Source: Sphaerothrix epifaneia
Lineage (GTDB): Bacteria > Cyanobacteriota > Cyanobacteriia > Phormidesmidales > Phormidesmidaceae
Reading direction: 5' to 3'
Assembly: GCF_042788235.1 (NCBI RefSeq)
Contig: NZ_JBHZOL010000089.1
Span: 5,366-69,365, forward strand
Length of the DNA: 64,000 bases
Part shown: positions 8,898 to 16,694 of the stretch, piece after piece
Layout: every line of letters starts with the position of its first letter
Numbering within the stretch: position 1 is the first letter of the stretch
Program-made: the position numbers and the translations under genes
Notes under the pieces: model-generated
Databases searched by the model: none
What the model saw: only the letters and a program-made list of their open reading frames with translations
What the model was told of the DNA's origin: nothing

Positions 8898-10004
8898 GTG
8901 GCTAAAGTTGCGCTAGCGGGCGTCACTCGTCGATTCGATCAAGCGATCGCGATTGAGGACATTACCTTTACCGTTCCTGATGGCGAGTTTTGGGTATTGG
9001 TAGGGCCTTCAGGCTGCGGCAAATCGACTATTTTACGAGCCGTTGCTGGATTAGACATCATTACCCAAGGCCAAATTTACATTGGCGATCGGCTAGTCAA
9101 CGATGTCTCTGCGCGAGAAAGAGACGTCGCGATGGTGTTTCAAAACTACGCCCTTTATCCTCACATGAGCGTAGCCGAGAACCTGGCCTTTGGCTTAAAG
9201 ATGCGCCGCACTTCACCTTCTCTCATTCAGCAGCGGATCGAAACGGTGGCGCGATCGCTCGATATTGCCCATTTGCTCAATCGTAAGCCGCGCCAACTTT
9301 CGGGTGGACAACAGCAACGGGTCGCGTTAGGACGAGCGATCGCCCGACAACCTCAGGCTTTTTTGCTGGACGAACCGCTTTCTAACCTAGATGCTCAACT
9401 TCGCGATGAAACCCGCACCGAACTCAAACGGCTGCACCAGCGCTTTGGCATCACAACTTTGTACGTTACTCACGATCAGGTTGAAGCCATGACATTGGCC
9501 GATCAGATTGTGGTGCTGGCTCAGGGAAACATTCAGCAGATCGGCACGCCCCAGGCAATCTATGCCAGTCCTCAAAATTGTAGAGTGGCGCAATTTTTGG
9601 GCAATCCACCAATGAATATTTTAGAAGCGTATGTGGCAACGACCCAGTTTAAACTAGAGGGCCAGGTTTTTGACTGTCCGGCTACCCTGCTTCATCAAGT
9701 CAAGCTACAGTCGGGTCAGAGCGTCGCTTTAGGCATTCGCCCCGAACATATTGAAGTTACAACTGAGGCCGCGTCCCATCTTCAGGTAGTCGCTGATGTT
9801 GTCGAACCTTTAGGGCGAGAAAGTTTAGTGCGGGCAATTTTACCCAATCGCGATCGCACCCTTCCTGCCATGCTCCACTTCCAAGTGTCGCCCAATTTGC
9901 AAATTCAACCCGGCGATCGGCTTCCCATCCGGTTAGCGCTTGAACATTTGTTTTTGTTTGACGCCGCTAGCGGAACACGCCTTTATCCGCTGCTCAACCC
10001 ATAG
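8898..10004 (+). CDS. ABC transporter ATP-binding protein, MalK/UgpC type
   Basis: A 368-residue ATPase of the carbohydrate-uptake (CUT1) subfamily, working at the inner face of the membrane. It shows Walker A (GPSGCGKST), Q-loop (VFQNYALYPHM), signature (LSGGQQQRVALGRA), Walker B (FLLDEPLSNLD) and the switch histidine (YVTHDQ). The C-terminal 130 residues form a TOBE-like regulatory domain with GIRPEHIEV. No permease or binding protein is adjacent, so this is a stand-alone ATPase that may serve several importers; in cyanobacteria a related ATPase (GgtA) takes up glucosylglycerol and sucrose, which would fit the ggpS cluster 38 kb away, but that is only a possibility. The start is a GTG at 8898. 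Confidence 0.92.
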   Translation: MAKVALAGVTRRFDQAIAIEDITFTVPDGEFWVLVGPSGCGKSTILRAVAGLDIITQGQIYIGDRLVNDVSARERDVAMVFQNYALYPHMSVAENLAFGLKMRRTSPSLIQQRIETVARSLDIAHLLNRKPRQLSGGQQQRVALGRAIARQPQAFLLDEPLSNLDAQLRDETRTELKRLHQRFGITTLYVTHDQVEAMTLADQIVVLAQGNIQQIGTPQAIYASPQNCRVAQFLGNPPMNILEAYVATTQFKLEGQVFDCPATLLHQVKLQSGQSVALGIRPEHIEVTTEAASHLQVVADVVEPLGRESLVRAILPNRDRTLPAMLHFQVSPNLQIQPGDRLPIRLALEHLFLFDAASGTRLYPLLNP

Positions 10005-10028
10005 CCCGAAAAAGTAGCAAACCATAAC

Positions 10029-10068
10029 AAAAGCTGTAGAGGCAGAGTAGCTACCCCTACAGCTTTTT
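10029..10068. terminator. Bidirectional terminator between convergent genes
   Basis: AAAAGCTGTAG (10029-10039) pairs with CTACAGCTTTT (10057-10067) over a 17-base loop. The A-run on the left and the T-run on the right make it work in both directions, serving the ABC ATPase (plus) and psaL (minus). Confidence 0.75.
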
Positions 10069-10086
10069 GCTAGGTCAGCAGTGTTA

Positions 10087-10584
10087 CTAACTATGACCGC
10101 CGGAAACTACGCTTAGCAGTAAAGGCATGTTAGAAACCAGCAAATAAGCAAAGGCAGCTCCGCCGATTCCACCCACCAGAAAACCACCCGCAAACTCACT
10201 CCAGCCTTCTTCGCTTCCTAGCGCTTCAGGCGGGTTAGGAGCAGTGACCGTAGCAATGGGCTTTTTAACGCCTGCTCCGCTGTAGAGCGAAAGGCAAGCC
10301 GTTAAAATCACCACCAAACCCACTGCTGCAAGCAAACCTGCTAAAGCCGGAACATCAGAGTCCCGCAAAGGGCCGAGCAGCGCAAAAGGCCCATATAGCA
10401 AATAGCCGTGAGCCATGCCTACCTCTAAACCACGCCGCTGCGGCGACAACCCAGCTCGATAAGCAGGCAGGTTATTAATAAATGCTTTTGTCAAAGCAGA
10501 GGAATTAATCGGGGTTTTGAGATTGCCAACTTGAGGATCGTCAGCCGGATGCACAACCTCATTTGAGCGGCTAATGTCTACCAT
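10087..10584 (-). CDS. psaL: Photosystem I reaction centre subunit XI (PsaL)
   Basis: PsaL is the thylakoid membrane subunit that sits at the contact zone between PSI monomers and controls trimer or tetramer formation. The protein (165 residues) has the family's N-terminal soluble part (GNLKTPINSS, NNLPAYRAGLSPQRRGLEVGMAHGY), then hydrophobic segments around ALAGLLAAVGLVVILTACLS and the C-terminal GGFLVGGIGGAAFAYLL. The loop before the last segment contains NPPEALGSEEGW. I choose the ATG at 10584; a GTG at 10602 is in frame upstream but overlaps the likely GGAG site. It is the third gene of a psaF-psaJ-psaL run, rather than being paired with psaI; no psaI is seen nearby. Confidence 0.96.
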   Translation of the reverse strand: MVDISRSNEVVHPADDPQVGNLKTPINSSALTKAFINNLPAYRAGLSPQRRGLEVGMAHGYLLYGPFALLGPLRDSDVPALAGLLAAVGLVVILTACLSLYSGAGVKKPIATVTAPNPPEALGSEEGWSEFAGGFLVGGIGGAAFAYLLVSNMPLLLSVVSGGHS

Positions 10585-10643
10585 AGTATTCGAATTCTCC
10601 ACGACTCAAAAACACAGCACAGATTCGTACAGAAAGCAGACGC

Positions 10644-10766
10644 TTAAGGATGTAGCAGCAGATCAGGGAAAAAGCGATTGAACTCAATCAAAATCCCAGC
10701 TGTAATAAACATCCAAACGGTCGCGATGACAGGTGCTGTTGACAGATACTTCAAAAAGTTATCCAT
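10644..10766 (-). CDS. psaJ: Photosystem I subunit IX (PsaJ)
   Basis: A 40-codon gene, short enough to be missed by ordinary gene calling. The product starts MDNFLKYLSTAPVIATVWM, has one membrane helix, and ends IEFNRFFPDLLLHP, the conserved PsaJ pattern. PsaJ is a single-pass thylakoid protein that packs against PsaF. AAGGAG stands 9 bases before the ATG. It lies 37 bases downstream of psaF and 59 bases upstream of psaL in the same direction, so the three should be co-transcribed. Confidence 0.95.
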   Translation of the reverse strand: MDNFLKYLSTAPVIATVWMFITAGILIEFNRFFPDLLLHP

Positions 10767-10803
10767 GAGCAAAGACTCCTTAGCTTTATTTCAAGGGTTA
10801 GGC

Positions 10804-11304
10804 TTAACGAGGAGAAACGGTAATCTCGTTATCTTTAGCAAACATCTCGCCGCTAGCAATTTCTTTAAAGGCAACTAAAGGCCAAGCGGCAGCGCCTAAA
10901 GAACACTTGATCGCCAGAGGAACGTCAATGATAATTTCTTTCTCTTCAGGCTTTTTGTCACCCCGAACAGCGATGACATAAGAACGTCCGGCCCAACCAA
11001 TCCAACCTGCAATATAGAGGAAAAGGATGCTAGGAATCAGAAATTCACCTGCATGGGAAAGATCTCCATCCACAACGAGGTGGGGCAATCCATCTTCGCC
11101 ACAAAGTAAGCTGGAATTGCCATATAACTCAAAACGGGCTTTAGCCGACTCGGTTTTAGCATTAGCAGCTCGCTGCTGAAAAGCAGCAGACTCACCACAG
11201 GGGGTTAGTCCCGCTACATCATCACCTGCTACACCGGCAAAAGCGGCAGGCGAAAAGCCAATCCAAAGACAAACGGCTAGAACCAGAGCAAACAACCGTC
11301 GCAT
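10804..11304 (-). CDS. psaF: Photosystem I subunit III (PsaF), plastocyanin/cytochrome c6 docking
   Basis: PsaF is a PSI subunit exposed on the lumen side, where electron donors dock. The start at 11304 gives a clean signal peptide, MRRLFALVLAVCLWIGF followed by SPAAFA, with cleavage expected after AFA; an in-frame codon at 11346 would add 14 residues before it and is unlikely. The mature part begins near DVAGLTPCGES and contains the two cysteines (in TPCGES and LLCGEDG), and membrane segments near FLIPSILFLYIAGWIGWAGR. It is the first gene of psaF-psaJ-psaL. Its promoter lies in the 160-base divergent gap with tsaD. Confidence 0.96.
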   Translation of the reverse strand: MRRLFALVLAVCLWIGFSPAAFAGVAGDDVAGLTPCGESAAFQQRAANAKTESAKARFELYGNSSLLCGEDGLPHLVVDGDLSHAGEFLIPSILFLYIAGWIGWAGRSYVIAVRGDKKPEEKEIIIDVPLAIKCSLGAAAWPLVAFKEIASGEMFAKDNEITVSPR

Positions 11305-11463
11305 AAATTGTTTCCCTTTATTACGTAAAATCAGCGTATTTTGCACAAAAACGTTAAGTTATTTGTACAAGAATTTACTCAACTTTCAGGCATCATACCC
11401 CTCTCAGAAAGCGCCGTAAAGCATCTCCTCTCAAGGGGTTAACATCCTGAAAAATATCAGTTT

Positions 11464-12504
11464 ATGGCGAAGATTTTAGCAATTGAAACAAGTTGTGACG
11501 AAACAGCAGCCGCGATTGTCAGCGATCGCCAAGTTCTCAGTAACGTAGTAGCATCCCAAATCGCGACGCATCAAAAGTATGGCGGCGTCGTGCCAGAACT
11601 GGCATCACGCCAGCATTTAGCCAATGTAGGCCAGATTGTAGACGCGGCCTTAGAAGCGGCTGGTTTAGACTGGCCAGCGATCGACGCTGTGGCAGCAACC
11701 TGCGCACCGGGTCTAGTAGGTGCTTTGCTGGTGGGTTTAACAGCAGCTAAAACCCTAGCAATGGTACACCACAAGCCGTTTCTGGGGATTCATCACTTAG
11801 AAGGACACCTTTATGCCTCCTATCTAAGCAATCCTGATTTAGTTCCCCCCTATCTTTGCTTGCTTGTTTCAGGCGGCCACACCAGCCTCATCCAGGTGAA
11901 GGGCTGTGGCGACTATGTCATGCTAGGTCAAACACGCGATGACGCGGCTGGAGAAGCCTTCGATAAAGTGGCGCGGCTGTTGGATTTAGGTTATCCCGGC
12001 GGCCCTATCATTGACCAGTTAGCCCAAACGGGCAATGCTCAAGCGTTTTCTTTACCAGAAGGCAATATTTCACTACCCGAAGGCGGGTTTCATCCCTATG
12101 ACTCTAGCTTTAGTGGCTTAAAAACAGCAGTTCTAAGGTTAGTGGAGCGGATCAAAGCAGCCGGCAGTTCCCCCCCCGTTGCCGATATTGCAGCGAGCTT
12201 TCAGACAACGGTAGTGCGATCGCTAACTCGGCGTACGCTTCGCTGTGCCCTCGACCACAATTTATCAACGATTGCCGTCGGCGGTGGAGTAGCGGCTAAC
12301 AGCGGTCTGCGGCAGTACCTACAGGCTGAAGCTGAGCGGCATAATTTAACCGTTATCTTTCCGCCCCTCAAATACTGCACTGATAATGCCGCCATGATTG
12401 CCTGTGCAGCCGCTGATCATTTTCGCTTAGGCCACACTTCACCGTTGGCTACCGCTGCTCAGTCTAGAATGTCCATTACACAAGTGATGGCGTTGTATGT
12501 TTAG
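11464..12504 (+). CDS. tsaD: tRNA N6-adenosine threonylcarbamoyltransferase
   Basis: TsaD transfers threonylcarbamoyl from its AMP conjugate to A37 of tRNAs reading ANN codons, a universal cytosolic modification. The ASKHA-fold start (ILAIETSCDETAAAI), the metal ligands in HHLEGHLYA, the phosphate loop LLVSGGHTSL and the later GGVAANSGLR are all present. Its 346 residues are normal length. The last 29 bases overlap the 3' end of the convergent hydrolase gene. Confidence 0.96.
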   Translation: MAKILAIETSCDETAAAIVSDRQVLSNVVASQIATHQKYGGVVPELASRQHLANVGQIVDAALEAAGLDWPAIDAVAATCAPGLVGALLVGLTAAKTLAMVHHKPFLGIHHLEGHLYASYLSNPDLVPPYLCLLVSGGHTSLIQVKGCGDYVMLGQTRDDAAGEAFDKVARLLDLGYPGGPIIDQLAQTGNAQAFSLPEGNISLPEGGFHPYDSSFSGLKTAVLRLVERIKAAGSSPPVADIAASFQTTVVRSLTRRTLRCALDHNLSTIAVGGGVAANSGLRQYLQAEAERHNLTVIFPPLKYCTDNAAMIACAAADHFRLGHTSPLATAAQSRMSITQVMALYV

Positions 12505-13378
12505 CCAAAATTTCCTGTACAACTTTTGCTAAAGCGCGTGGCTGCTCCAGCATAGCCATATGGCCACAGCGCGCTAGTTCATATACATTGCCAGTAGCTG
12601 TTCGAAAAAGGGGATGAAAGCTGGCCAGGTGATTGACGTACTGTAATTCCATCACCGAGTCTTGCTGTCCCCCAATGAAGTAGGCAGGTTGTTTTAAGGC
12701 AGACACGATTTGAGGAAGCAAATGCACCTCGGCTTCGGTGGTAGATTCCAAGAGCGCACCGCGAGCAGCCTCTGGATCAGCCTTTAACAGATCATTGAGC
12801 CGCTGTTGTCCCCACGCCCGCTTGAGGGGTTGCTGCACCATTGCTCTAGCAAATACTAAATCTAAAAGCGGCAACCGTCGTAGCCACTGAGGCCGAAATC
12901 GAACAATCTGCTGACCGGCTGATCGAAAGCGGTCAAAATCTTCTTTTAGATAAATGCCCCCGCCAGCGTTAATACAAATTACACCCTTAACCTTTTCGGG
13001 TGCTAGATAGGCCGCCCAGAGGGCAATACTCCCTCCTAAAGAATGGCCTAGTAGCCACACCCGACAGAGGTTCAGTTGATTCAGCAAACAGACCAGATCT
13101 GCAGCGTAGGCCGCTAGTCCGTAAGGCGATCGCGTCGCCTCCAGCGGCAACGAACAGTCACAAGGGGGTAGGCGTTGCTCAATAGTTTGGCTAGACTCGC
13201 CAAACCCCCGCAGGTCGTAGGTTAAGCAGGTATACTGATGAGCCAGATCGGATACCAACGGCTGCCAGTAGGCGCGACTCAAAAGCCAGCCGTGAATAAA
13301 GACTAAAACCTCGGTTTGCGCATTGGGCGAAATTAGCTCATAGGCATGAGGAACGCCCCAAATATTCACCTTAGCCAT
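12476..13378 (-). CDS. Alpha/beta-hydrolase fold protein
   Basis: A 300-residue cytosolic alpha/beta hydrolase. The oxyanion strand VFIHGWLLS, the nucleophile elbow GHSLGGSIA (serine nucleophile) and the late histidine in RCGHMAMLEQP are visible, so the triad looks complete. A lid-like region lies between about residues 150 and 210. The substrate is unknown; lipid, ester or haloalkane substrates are all known in this superfamily. Its 3' end overlaps tsaD on the opposite strand by 29 bases. Confidence 0.85.
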   Translation of the reverse strand: MAKVNIWGVPHAYELISPNAQTEVLVFIHGWLLSRAYWQPLVSDLAHQYTCLTYDLRGFGESSQTIEQRLPPCDCSLPLEATRSPYGLAAYAADLVCLLNQLNLCRVWLLGHSLGGSIALWAAYLAPEKVKGVICINAGGGIYLKEDFDRFRSAGQQIVRFRPQWLRRLPLLDLVFARAMVQQPLKRAWGQQRLNDLLKADPEAARGALLESTTEAEVHLLPQIVSALKQPAYFIGGQQDSVMELQYVNHLASFHPLFRTATGNVYELARCGHMAMLEQPRALAKVVQEILAKHTTPSLV

Positions 13379-13413
13379 TTTTCAATCGTATCTTGAAGTA
13401 AGCAATGCCGTGC

Positions 13414-14148
13414 TTAAAGATGTTTGCCTAACAATCGATAGCGAACGCTTTCAGCAATTTTCTGACCCAGGTACTCTGGGATCAGGCTTTCATTAGGGCC
13501 TAGCAGGTACAAAATAAGGCGAGTCCGCCCTCGCCAAACCAGCAAATTGGCATTCACCACCAGTAGGTCTTCTTGCCAAATTGCGTACATTACCTTGTAA
13601 AACAACCCTGGCTGGTTATCAGCTTCAATCAGCAGAGCGGGCAAGTGGAAAACTGGATCAACATAAAACTCGGTTTCCACCTGCTCTAATCCGGCGTCTA
13701 GATTGAATTCAACCGTTAGCATCTCTTCAACTTCAAAGCGGCCTGCTAAGGCTTCTCGAATGGCTCGGCAGACATTGTCAGAGGTTTTGTCTACCAGGGT
13801 TTTCCCCCCCCTCGACACCACCAGCTTAATAAAGACCAGCATCGGTGGGTAGATCTGACCATACAGGCTGAGGTTGTGGATAGTTAGGCCATAGGCAGCC
13901 AAAACGCCAAAAATATCACTCAGCAAAAAGGACTGATTGCGATAGGCAAAGTGGAGAGCACTGCGATTGCCCTCTGGCTTGAGTTCGATGACAGCTTGCT
14001 TGCTTTTGTAGAGTTGATAAGCCAGCCGGAGATTTTGCAGCTGGATCTCGCTACTGACAAACTGCTCATAGAACTTGGGAAACGCTCGATTGAAGCGTTT
14101 GAGTAGCTCTAAAGTAGATGGTTTTAAACCCGCAACCATAACTGGCAA
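13414..14148 (-). CDS. Conserved cyanobacterial protein with ACT-like repeats
   Basis: A 244-residue protein without signal peptide or membrane segment. Two regions look like ACT regulatory folds: about residues 65-120 (AYRNQSFLLSDIFGVLAAYG and following) and about 175-240 (LLIEADNQPGLFYKVMYAIW, then NANLLVWRGRTRLILYLLG). The patterns resemble the C-terminal ACT pair of the PII-modifying enzyme GlnD, where they bind amino acids, but the catalytic parts of GlnD are absent. I do not know a function. An amino-acid-sensing role is inference only. It lies 35 bases upstream of the hydrolase in the same direction. Confidence 0.7.
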   Translation of the reverse strand: MPVMVAGLKPSTLELLKRFNRAFPKFYEQFVSSEIQLQNLRLAYQLYKSKQAVIELKPEGNRSALHFAYRNQSFLLSDIFGVLAAYGLTIHNLSLYGQIYPPMLVFIKLVVSRGGKTLVDKTSDNVCRAIREALAGRFEVEEMLTVEFNLDAGLEQVETEFYVDPVFHLPALLIEADNQPGLFYKVMYAIWQEDLLVVNANLLVWRGRTRLILYLLGPNESLIPEYLGQKIAESVRYRLLGKHL

Positions 14149-14264
14149 GAAACTCTTGACGAAACTCAGGAACGATACTCAAACATATGTAAAGGCGACC
14201 CTAGACTTTAGATGAGCCTGAAAACCCTAACTTTAGGCTACTTCCCCAAGGCTTGTCATTAGTC

Positions 14265-14299
14265 AGATTGCCCCGATATCGCTCAAAAGGGGGCAATCT
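14265..14299. repeat. Perfect 10-bp inverted repeat in a divergent promoter region
   Basis: AGATTGCCCC (14265-14274) and GGGGCAATCT (14290-14299) are perfect arms around a 15-base spacer. It lies between two divergent genes (ACT-like protein and acetyltransferase), about 110 bases from each start. No T-run follows, so an operator or a leader hairpin is as likely as a terminator. Confidence 0.6.
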
Positions 14300-14410
14300 A
14301 ACTTAGGAGCATTCCTCAAGCTGTGGAAGTTTTCCCTAAGAGAGACGGTTTTTAGGGCGTATACTCTATATATTGTTTTTTCGTTACTTATATACATTAA
14401 CCGCGCCTGA

Positions 14411-14944
14411 ATGGGTTTTTGGAAAAGCTTATTTAGCAGCTCCGAGTCTTCTGCTCCCTCTCAGCTGACTCACTCTGACGAATACTTTGCTGAAGCTAAC
14501 GCTGAGGCTCCTAATAGTAGCACTGGCTCCCGTATCTTTTTTAGTACCAGTCGAGAAATCGATTTGTATGAGTTGGAGGAGCTATGTGATGCTGTGGGTT
14601 GGTCTCGCCGTCCAATTCGCAAAGTGCGTAAGGCAATTCAACATAGCTTCATCGTAGTGTCTATGTGGGAGCAGCAGTCAAATCGGCGGCGGCTGATTGG
14701 CTTTTCGCGGGCGACCTCAGATCATGCTTTTAATGCCACCATTTGGGATGTGGTGGTGCATCCTGATTATCAAGGCAAAGGTTTGGGCAAAGCGCTGATG
14801 CAGCAGCTCATCAAAAAGTTACGCAGCGAAGATATCAGCAACGTGACGCTGTTTGCCGATCCACAGGTGGTCGATTTTTATCGCAACTTGGGGTTTATGC
14901 CTGACCCGGAAGGCATTAAGGGAATGTTTTGGTATCCTGACTAA
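14411..14944 (+). CDS. GNAT N-acetyltransferase, Ycf52/NSI-like
   Basis: A 177-residue GCN5-related acetyltransferase. The acetyl-CoA binding motif A is clear: VVHPDYQGKGLGKALM. The C-terminal motif B region, ADPQVVDFYRNLGFMPD, also fits. The first 45 residues are Ser/Ala-rich and probably flexible. The region ELEELCDAVGWSRRP is characteristic of the cyanobacterial and plastid Ycf52/NSI group, members of which acetylate plastid proteins and serotonin. The natural substrate here is unknown. Confidence 0.87.
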   Translation: MGFWKSLFSSSESSAPSQLTHSDEYFAEANAEAPNSSTGSRIFFSTSREIDLYELEELCDAVGWSRRPIRKVRKAIQHSFIVVSMWEQQSNRRRLIGFSRATSDHAFNATIWDVVVHPDYQGKGLGKALMQQLIKKLRSEDISNVTLFADPQVVDFYRNLGFMPDPEGIKGMFWYPD

Positions 14945-14974
14945 GCGATAGGCAAGCGGCTCCATAGGGGCGAA

Positions 14975-15388
14975 CTAAGAATGACCCGCCAGCGATCGCG
15001 CCTCTTGAATCCACTGGCTAACCTTATCCGCCGGGGGGCAATCTTGCATTTGCCGCAGCACCGCCGCGTAGAAGCGCCGAATTTGGGGATAAAGCTTGTG
15101 AATAGAGGTTTGAGCGAGCTGCGCAGATGAGCTAATGCCGGCGTGGAGCAACAGGCCGCAGTAGCGACAGCCAACGGCTGGAATTCGAGCTAAATCGGCC
15201 AAAGCAACCCACTTATTGACATGCCGGATGTGGATAGATAGCTGCGCCGCCAATTGTTCTCGTTGAGATGGGGTGCGCCCTTGTTGAATGAGCTGTAGGG
15301 TGGTGTGAATTTTTTGGGCTTCTAGCTGAGCCGAATGCTGGGAACTCAGACCCGGAAGCTGAGCGATCGCCCAGTTGCTAGCTTTCAT
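14975..15388 (-). CDS. DUF4332-like helix-hairpin-helix protein
   Basis: A 137-residue protein with two helix-hairpin-helix-like units: QLPGLSSQHSAQLEAQKIHT near the N-terminus and DLARIPAVGCRYCGLLLHAG in the middle. The second has the pattern typical of DUF4332 proteins (a residue path of IPGVG...LLxxAG). Such units usually bind DNA non-specifically, or mediate protein contact. No signal peptide or membrane segment. Function unknown. Its 3' end faces the acetyltransferase gene, 30 bases away. Confidence 0.7.
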   Translation of the reverse strand: MKASNWAIAQLPGLSSQHSAQLEAQKIHTTLQLIQQGRTPSQREQLAAQLSIHIRHVNKWVALADLARIPAVGCRYCGLLLHAGISSSAQLAQTSIHKLYPQIRRFYAAVLRQMQDCPPADKVSQWIQEARSLAGHS

Positions 15389-15497
15389 ATCTAAATCGCT
15401 ATTATTAGAGCAGTGATAGGGTTCTACGATTGTAAAAAATACTGTTTGATCTGGCTTAGTTGCTGCCTCTTCCCCGCCTTTAAGCGCTCAACTCATT

Positions 15498-16001
15498 ATG
15501 GCTCATCCCCACTCTCTTACCCCATCGCCTCAAAGCAGCCAGCGTACCGCCATTAGCTATCTATTTTGGCTGGCTACTTTTTTGGGCTTCGCAGGACTGC
15601 ATCGCCTTTACAACGGCAAGATTACCTCTGGTTTATTGTGGCTATTTACCTGGGGACTTTTTGGCTTTGGTCAGGCCGTTGACCTGTTTTTAATTCCCGG
15701 TATGGCCAGGGAAAAAGCGTCAAAAGATAGCGATCGATTTTTGGCGACTGGCCACTACTCAGGTCAGTCAGGTTTACTGGATGCGGTTTCGCCTGCAACG
15801 CCACAGGCTTTAACAATTCAACTCTTGCAAATTGCTCAAACTCAAGGTGGGCAGATAACGGTGCCCCAAGCAGTTTTGGCCACCGGAGCTGACTTTGGCG
15901 AGGTTGAATCAGCGCTGAAAAACCTGATGAAATCAGGCTATGCCCACATTGATAATGATCCCGATTCAGGCGTAGTGGTTTATAGCATTCCAGGTCTTTA
16001 G
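15498..16001 (+). CDS. TM2 domain membrane protein with C-terminal winged-helix-like region
   Basis: A 167-residue inner-membrane protein. Residues 19-70 form a TM2 domain: two membrane helices joined by a short turn (FLGFAGLHRLYNGKITSGLL, then FTWGLFGFGQAVDLF). The soluble C-terminal part (about 110-165, LQIAQTQGGQITVPQAVLAT onward) has the rhythm of a small winged helix, as often seen fused to TM2 domains in cyanobacteria. Function unknown; a role linking membrane and regulation would be speculation. Confidence 0.82.
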   Translation: MAHPHSLTPSPQSSQRTAISYLFWLATFLGFAGLHRLYNGKITSGLLWLFTWGLFGFGQAVDLFLIPGMAREKASKDSDRFLATGHYSGQSGLLDAVSPATPQALTIQLLQIAQTQGGQITVPQAVLATGADFGEVESALKNLMKSGYAHIDNDPDSGVVVYSIPGL

Positions 16002-16111
16002 CTTTTCGCCCATCGCCGCAGCCGCCCTCTTTTCTCTACTGGCAGCAAAATGGCGAGCCGCTCTTTAGCTGACCCGCCATAATAGCTGATTATTTTTGTC
16101 GCTCAGCGTCT

Positions 16112-16504
16112 TTAGGCTAGCGTCTCAGGGCAGTAACCTAAGCCACTGACAAATTGAGTGCGAAAAGCTTCAATTTCTTCGCGATCGGGGCGGCCATGGG
16201 ACACAACTGCTACCTGATAGCGGCGCATAACATCAACTGGCGCTTGTCCGGTTTCTAATCCCCAAAGAGCCATACGTACGCGAATTCCAGGCTGATAGGG
16301 AACGCCCAGTTCATTGAGAAAGGCGCGAAAATCAGCTAAATCGGCTTCGTCGATACCATCCGATAGCTGAATTTTAATAACCCATCCATCAATCTGATGA
16401 ATGACCGTCATAAACTCTAGGGGGAGATGAGCCGCTTGATGAAGTCGCTCAGTCACCCGCATCGTCAAGCTGGCGTTGGCAAGATAGTAGAGATAGTCAG
16501 TCAT
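16112..16504 (-). CDS. Conserved hypothetical protein (130 residues)
   Basis: The open frame runs up to 16651, but the upstream 49 codons (Arg/Gly/Pro-rich) look untranslated; the ATG at 16504 starts the ordered part MTDYLYYLANASLTMRVTER. No signal peptide or membrane helix. The product is an alpha/beta-looking small protein with VIHQIDGWVIKIQLSDG in the middle and ends near GLGYCPETLA. I do not recognise a family. It is divergent from queA, about 190 bases away. Confidence 0.6.
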   Translation of the reverse strand: MTDYLYYLANASLTMRVTERLHQAAHLPLEFMTVIHQIDGWVIKIQLSDGIDEADLADFRAFLNELGVPYQPGIRVRMALWGLETGQAPVDVMRRYQVAVVSHGRPDREEIEAFRTQFVSGLGYCPETLA

Positions 16505-16694
16505 GAGATTGTCTCTATCGGGTGCTACATTTCCTATTGTCTTTGGAAACCCAACGGGCGAGTAGGGGAAACCCCCCCGGTTCCCGTGAGGGGTTCTCCC
16601 CAAAAGCTCTCTGCTCCAGACAGTTGCCCCCACGCGCATCAGAGAGCGCATGTCACGCTCAAAAAAGACACGATACCCTATTGAGTCATTGCCT

